In this document: piece by piece, positions 60,427 to 64,000 of the stretch
Layout: each line of letters begins with the position of its first letter
Position numbering within the stretch: position 1 is the stretch's first letter
Notes under the pieces: generated by a model
What the model saw: the letters and a program-made list of their open reading frames with translations, nothing else
What the model was told of the DNA's origin: nothing
The model's database searches: none
DNA from: Streptomyces sp. SID13726
GTDB taxonomy: Bacteria; Actinomycetota; Actinomycetes; Streptomycetales; Streptomycetaceae
Assembly (NCBI RefSeq): GCF_010548375.1
Contig: NZ_JAAGLY010000003.1
Location: forward strand, 806,001-870,000
DNA: 64,000 bases
Reading direction: 5' to 3'
Position numbers and translations under genes: made by a program

Positions 60427-60495
60427 ACCAACAGGCTTGACATCAGGCACCCAGCCAATCGAAAGGCCGATGAACATTGCTGTAGCGTCAGCTTT

Positions 60496-60972
60496 ATGAG
60501 TGATCTGCTGAACGATGAGGCGGTCGTCCTCTACGGCGACGTCCTGCGCCTGACGGACGCGATCGGAGGCCGCGCCGACCGCACGATCCGCGAGGCCTCC
60601 GGACTCGGCGGCTCCGAGTTCGAGGTCCTCCTGCGCCTGGCCCGGCACCCCGAGCGCCGGACCACCGGCGCCCGCCTCGCCGAGGACCTCTCGTTCACCT
60701 CGGGCGGACTCACCCGCCTGATCACGCGGATGGAGGAGGCCGGACTGATCACCCGCCGACCTCACCCGGAAGACCGCAGAGCCACACTCCTCGAAGCAAC
60801 GCCCCAGGGCTACGAAGCCCTGGAGCGCGCCCTCGCGGCCCATGTCCCGCAGATGACAGCCGACCTCATGGAGCCGCTCACCCCGGTCGAGCGACTGATC
60901 CTGCGCGAACTGGTGACCAAGCTGCTCGTCCACTCCGCGCGGGGCCCGGTACGCGTACCGGTCGAGCCGTGA
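60496..60972 (+). CDS. MarR-family transcriptional regulator
   Basis: A 158-aa winged-helix regulator. The N-terminal helix is NDEAVVLYGDVLRLTDAIGG. TGARLAEDLSFTSGGLTRLI is the recognition helix, and RRPHPEDRRATLLEATPQG the wing with the D-R-R signature. C-terminal helix LTPVERLILRELVTKLLV. No ribosome site lies close to the ATG at 60496, so translation may be leaderless. It probably controls itself and the divergent binding protein. Confidence 0.85.
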   Translation: MSDLLNDEAVVLYGDVLRLTDAIGGRADRTIREASGLGGSEFEVLLRLARHPERRTTGARLAEDLSFTSGGLTRLITRMEEAGLITRRPHPEDRRATLLEATPQGYEALERALAAHVPQMTADLMEPLTPVERLILRELVTKLLVHSARGPVRVPVEP

Positions 60973-60989
60973 CGCGCCCGCCTGACCGG

Positions 60990-61237
60990 CCCCTCAGCCG
61001 GGCGTCGCAGTCCTGGTACCGGCCTCCCGTGCAGACGATGGCCTGCACGGTCCGTCCGGTACGGGCATCCCTGACCAGGAGACCCGGGAACCACTGACGG
61101 TTGCCGATGGTGTGCCAGTTCGGCCACTGCTGCATGTCGTGCGGCGCAGGCTGCTCGTTGGCCTGACTTCCCGACACGGTCGACGGCGGGTCGTTGTTGA
61201 TCGGATTGGGACCGACGGCGGGATGAGCTGAGCCATG
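60990..61237 (-). pseudogene. gene fragment without start
   Basis: The frame reads AHPAVGPNPINNDPPSTVSG, then QQWPNWHTIGNRQWFPGLLV, RDARTGRTVQAIVCTGGRYQ and DCDARLRG, which looks like real protein (two Cys, many aromatic residues). A stop precedes it and no start codon with ribosome site exists upstream; it then runs into the antisense of marR. Family unknown. Confidence 0.3.
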
Positions 61238-61432
61238 GCCACGCCCGAGCTACCTGAGCAGGCAAATCGACATGACACCGATCAATCGCCGTATGCCTTG
61301 CGGTACGGGGCGTGGCCCATTGCGGGCGTGTGGAAGGACTCGTTGGCCACAGTCTCCGCGACCAGCGGGGGGCAGGCTCAGGGAAACACCGTGCAGCTCT
61401 CCCTCACCACCAAGAGGCCGGTACCCGCGTGA
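61235..61432 (+). CDS. small hypothetical protein (65 aa), doubtful
   Basis: ATG with a GAGC context only. Reads MATPELPEQANRHDTDQSPY, then ALRYGAWPIAGVWKDSLATV, SATSGGQAQGNTVQLSLTTK and RPVPA. No recognised domain. The gap from 60973 to 61495 holds this and the minus-strand fragment; both could be remains of larger genes. Confidence 0.3.
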   Translation: MATPELPEQANRHDTDQSPYALRYGAWPIAGVWKDSLATVSATSGGQAQGNTVQLSLTTKRPVPA

Positions 61433-61460
61433 GCCACGTCGCACAGCCCTGGATCAGACT

Positions 61461-61484
61461 TGCTATGCAACGAGTTGCATAGCA
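61461..61484. promoter_or_regulatory. perfect PadR-type operator
   Basis: Arms TGCTATGCAAC (61461-61471) and GTTGCATAGCA (61474-61484) separated by GA, a perfect 11-bp inverted repeat that contains the ATGCAAC/GTTGCAT half-sites of PadR boxes. It ends 11 bp before the padR ATG, so binding would block its own gene. Confidence 0.75.
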
Positions 61485-61495
61485 CGATCGCCGTC

Positions 61496-62071
61496 ATGGC
61501 GCTCGAACACGCGATCCTGGTGTCGCTCTTGGAGAAGCCGGGCTCCGGCTATGAGCTGGCCCGGCGTTTCGAACGGTCCATCGGCTACTTCTGGACCGCG
61601 ACCCACCAGCAGATCTATCGCGTGCTCAAGCGCATGGAGAACGACGGCTGGGTGGCCGCCCAGGACATCCCGCAGCAAGGGCGTCCGGACAAGAAGGAGT
61701 ACTCCGTCGCCGACCTCGGCCGGGCCGCGCTGTCCTCCTGGTTGCATGATCCGATCGAGCCGGACAGCGTCCGCCACGACCTGGCGGTGAAGATCCGGGG
61801 TGCCGCCTTCGACGACCCGACCGCCCTGATCCGCGAGGTGGAACGACACCGGCAGGCGCACCGGGACCGACTCGCGCACTATCTGGCGGGCGAGGAAAGG
61901 GACTTCACCGGGCCCGAAGAGGGGGATGACACCCCGCTACAAGAGCCCCTGGACGCGGAGCGCGAGCTCCAGCACGCCGTCCTGCGCGGCGGCATCGCGT
62001 ACGAGCGGATGATGATCGGCTGGCTGGACGACGTACTCGCCACGCTGGCCCGGTTCGGCCCGCGCACCTGA
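61496..62071 (+). CDS. PadR-family transcriptional regulator
   Basis: A 191-aa regulator from MALEHAILVSLLE; a frame start at 61460 would place the operator inside the gene. The winged helix is GSGYELARRFERSIGYFWTA, then THQQIYRVLKRMENDGWVAA with the wing PDKKEYSVADLGR. The C-terminal helical domain (ALIREVERHRQAHRDRLAHY) is the dimerisation part. Located just upstream of an acyl-CoA dehydrogenase, which is the likely target. Confidence 0.9.
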   Translation: MALEHAILVSLLEKPGSGYELARRFERSIGYFWTATHQQIYRVLKRMENDGWVAAQDIPQQGRPDKKEYSVADLGRAALSSWLHDPIEPDSVRHDLAVKIRGAAFDDPTALIREVERHRQAHRDRLAHYLAGEERDFTGPEEGDDTPLQEPLDAERELQHAVLRGGIAYERMMIGWLDDVLATLARFGPRT

Positions 62072-62135
62072 CCGCACTCCACCGCACTCCACCGCACCGC
62101 CCACGACCACTGCGCCCGTCCGACCGCCACACCTC

Positions 62136-62168
62136 CCGAATCCCGATTCCCGAATCCCGATTCCCACC
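62136..62168. repeat. 14-bp tandem repeat (cccgaatcccgatt)
   Basis: Two full copies and a third partial copy between the PadR and acyl-CoA dehydrogenase genes; a shorter ccgcactcca repeat lies at 62071-62100. Possible slippage tract in the mRNA leader. Confidence 0.6.
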
Positions 62169-62201
62169 CCTTCCGTCGACCAGCCGAAAGAGGCCCTCAC
62201 C

Positions 62202-63926
62202 ATGGCTGACCAGCTCCTCTTCAACCCGCGCACCTACGACCCCGCACACTTCGACCCCGAGACGCGCCGCCTGCTGCGCGCCACCGTCGACTGGTTCGAG
62301 GCGCGCGGAAAGCGGCAGCTGATCGAGGACTACCGGACCCGCGCCTGGCTCAGTGACTTCCTCGCCTTCGCCGCGAAGGAGGGCCTGTTCGCCACCTTCC
62401 TGACGCCGTCGTCCAGTGCGGGGGAAGACGAGCCGGACAAGCGGTGGGACACCGCCCGTATCGCCGCGCTCAACGAGATCCTCGGCTTCTACGGCCTGGA
62501 CTACTGGTACGCCTGGCAGGTCACCATCCTCGGCCTCGGCCCGGTCTGGCAGAGCGACAACGCCGCCGCCCGCGCCCGCGCCGCCGAACTCCTCGCCCAG
62601 GGTGAGGTGTTCGCGTTCGGCCTGTCCGAGAAGGCCCACGGCGCCGACATCTACTCCACCGACATGCTGCTCGAACCCGACGGCGACGGCGGCTTCCGCG
62701 CCACCGGCTCCAAGTACTACATCGGCAACGGCAACGCGGCCGGACTCGTCTCCGTCTTCGGCCGCCGTACCGACGTCGAAGGCCCCGACGGCTACGTGTT
62801 CTTCGCCGCCGACAGCCGCCACCCGGCCTACCACCTGGTCAAGAACGTCGTCGACTCCTCCAAGTTCGTCAGCGAGTTCCGCCTGGACGACTATCCCGTC
62901 ACGTCCGACGACGTCCTGCACACCGGCCGCGCCGCCTTCGACGCCGCCCTCAACACGGTCAACGTCGGCAAGTTCAACCTGTGCACCGCCTCGATCGGCA
63001 TCTGCGAGCACGCGATGTACGAGGCCGTCACCCACGCCCACAACCGCGTCCTCTACGGCCGTCCCGTCACCGCCTTCCCGCATGTGCGGCGGGAGTTGAC
63101 CGACGCGTACGTCCGGCTCGTCGGCATGAAGCTGTTCAGTGACCGCGCCGTCGACTACTTCCGCTCCGCCGGCCCGGACGACCGCCGCTACCTGCTCTTC
63201 AACCCGATGACGAAGATGAAGGTGACCACGGAGGGCGAGAAGGTCATCGACCTGATGTGGGACGTCGTCGCCGCCAAGGGCTTCGAGAAGGACAACTACT
63301 TCAGCCAGGCGGCCGTCGAGATCCGCGGCCTGCCGAAGCTGGAGGGCACGGTCCACGTCAACCTCGCGCTGATCCTCAAGTTCATGCGCAACCACCTCCT
63401 CGACCCGGCCGAGTACCCGAGCGTGCCGACCCGTCTCGACGCGGCCGACGACGACTTCCTGTTCCGGCAGGGACCGGCCCGGGGCCTGGGCTCGGTGCGC
63501 TTCCACGACTGGCGCCCGGCTTTCGAGTCGTACGCCCATCTGCCCAACGTCGCCCGTCTGCGCGAACAGGCCGACGCGCTCTGCGAGTTCGTCACCACGT
63601 CCGCCCCCGACGCGGAACAGAGCCGCGATCTCGACCTCGTCCTCTCGATCGGCCAGCTCTTCGCCCTCGTCGTGCACGGACAGCTCGTCCTGGAGCAGGC
63701 CGCTCTGACCGGCCTCGACGAGGACGTGCTCGACGAGCTCTTCGCCGTCCTCGTAAGGGACTTCTCCGGCCACGCCGTCGAACTCCACGGCAAGGACTCG
63801 GCGACCGAGCGGCAGCAGGAGTGGGCACTGTCCTCGGTCCGGCGTCCGGTCGTGGACGAGACGCGCACGGAGCGAGTCTGGCAGCGGGTCGAGGCGCTGT
63901 CCGGCACGTACGAGATGGCCCAGTAG
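62202..63926 (+). CDS. acyl-CoA dehydrogenase
   Basis: A 574-aa flavoprotein of the long acyl-CoA dehydrogenase type. GEVFAFGLSEKAHGADIYST and FRATGSKYYIGNGNAAGLVS match the FAD- and acyl-binding middle domain; FNLCTASIGICEHAMYEAV and YGRPVTAFPHVRRELTDAYV follow in the C-terminal helical domain. Its N-terminal ~55 residues precede the usual core. It oxidises an acyl-CoA at C2-C3 with FAD and passes electrons to ETF. The AAAGAGG ribosome site is ~9 nt upstream. The PadR gene upstream probably controls it. Confidence 0.9.
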   Translation: MADQLLFNPRTYDPAHFDPETRRLLRATVDWFEARGKRQLIEDYRTRAWLSDFLAFAAKEGLFATFLTPSSSAGEDEPDKRWDTARIAALNEILGFYGLDYWYAWQVTILGLGPVWQSDNAAARARAAELLAQGEVFAFGLSEKAHGADIYSTDMLLEPDGDGGFRATGSKYYIGNGNAAGLVSVFGRRTDVEGPDGYVFFAADSRHPAYHLVKNVVDSSKFVSEFRLDDYPVTSDDVLHTGRAAFDAALNTVNVGKFNLCTASIGICEHAMYEAVTHAHNRVLYGRPVTAFPHVRRELTDAYVRLVGMKLFSDRAVDYFRSAGPDDRRYLLFNPMTKMKVTTEGEKVIDLMWDVVAAKGFEKDNYFSQAAVEIRGLPKLEGTVHVNLALILKFMRNHLLDPAEYPSVPTRLDAADDDFLFRQGPARGLGSVRFHDWRPAFESYAHLPNVARLREQADALCEFVTTSAPDAEQSRDLDLVLSIGQLFALVVHGQLVLEQAALTGLDEDVLDELFAVLVRDFSGHAVELHGKDSATERQQEWALSSVRRPVVDETRTERVWQRVEALSGTYEMAQ

Positions 63927-64000
63927 CCGCTCAGCGCCCGCCACCGGTGGCCGAGCCTCGCGGGGCCAGGCCACCGGTCGACCGAGTGCTCGCCCTGGGC

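Noticed and set aside
61905-63974. 689-codon minus-strand frame
   Set aside because: Antisense to the acyl-CoA dehydrogenase; low-complexity Val/Gly/Glu sequence.

Overview
The window is high-GC actinobacterial chromosome, almost certainly Streptomyces. The evidence is strong codon bias, many GTG starts, ATGA-coupled genes, a long LAL-type LuxR regulator, a sugar ABC importer without its own ATPase, and close resemblance of several genes to the S. coelicolor SCO65xx-66xx region (recalled from memory, not searched). I see no rRNA, tRNA, CRISPR array, complete prophage or intact insertion sequence.

Layout. 1-6599: a left-truncated glycosyltransferase-fold protein, an NB-ARC/TPR protein with a damaged P-loop, an F420/FMN oxidoreductase, a serine hydrolase and a membrane protein. 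6593-11628 (minus): a GTP cyclohydrolase II paralogue, then a mu-crystallin-type reductase, a DAO-family FAD oxidase and two saccharopine dehydrogenases, which together look like a lysine/saccharopine/pipecolate module. 11667-18426: a creatininase-family hydrolase, then a coupled minus-strand run (flippase-like membrane protein, methyltransferase, GT4 glycosyltransferase, active-site-stripped PTPS homologue), an MDR dehydrogenase and a divergent CDP-alcohol phosphatidyltransferase. The cyclohydrolase has Met120 where the family has Tyr, the change linked to release of the formylated pyrimidine (FAPy). Its divergent neighbour belongs to the family of FAPy deformylases. This cluster (10969-18426) is the best candidate for an undescribed pathway: a pyrimidine/pterin-type product combined with glycosyl, methyl and phospholipid-type steps.

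18475-26014: two GNATs, an MFS exporter, a fused ABC permease and a NikA-like lipoprotein, divergent from a CooC/MinD-like ATPase. The divergent promoter region carries two Zur-box-like palindromes. 26089-31382: two tandem nuclease-helicase (DUF2075/Schlafen-like) paralogues with duplicated upstream sequence, next to the surviving N-terminal half of a NarK transporter. They are possibly an acquired defence locus. 31424-34922: an EF-G paralogue with a 38-codon leader ORF and hairpins, then an esterase-type serine hydrolase. 35109-41976: a ROK-controlled sugar importer with a GH4 glycosidase and a BadF-type sugar kinase. 42041-48451: a hypothetical gene, a decayed lipoprotein gene, a LAL regulator, a PLP decarboxylase and MarR.

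48426-58911: a surface-glycosylation-like locus (GT87, methyltransferase, DUF2064, GT2) divergent from an OmpR-type two-component system, followed by an epimerase, two membrane proteins, a membrane-anchored molybdopterin oxidoreductase and a secreted beta-propeller protein. An 18-bp element (two 7-mers 11 bp apart) recurs upstream of the two-component system, the epimerase, a membrane protein and the beta-propeller gene. Three copies lie 49-51 bp from the start codon, which suggests a local regulon. 59239-64000: an iron-type binding protein divergent from MarR, short gene remnants, a PadR regulator with a perfect operator, and an acyl-CoA dehydrogenase.
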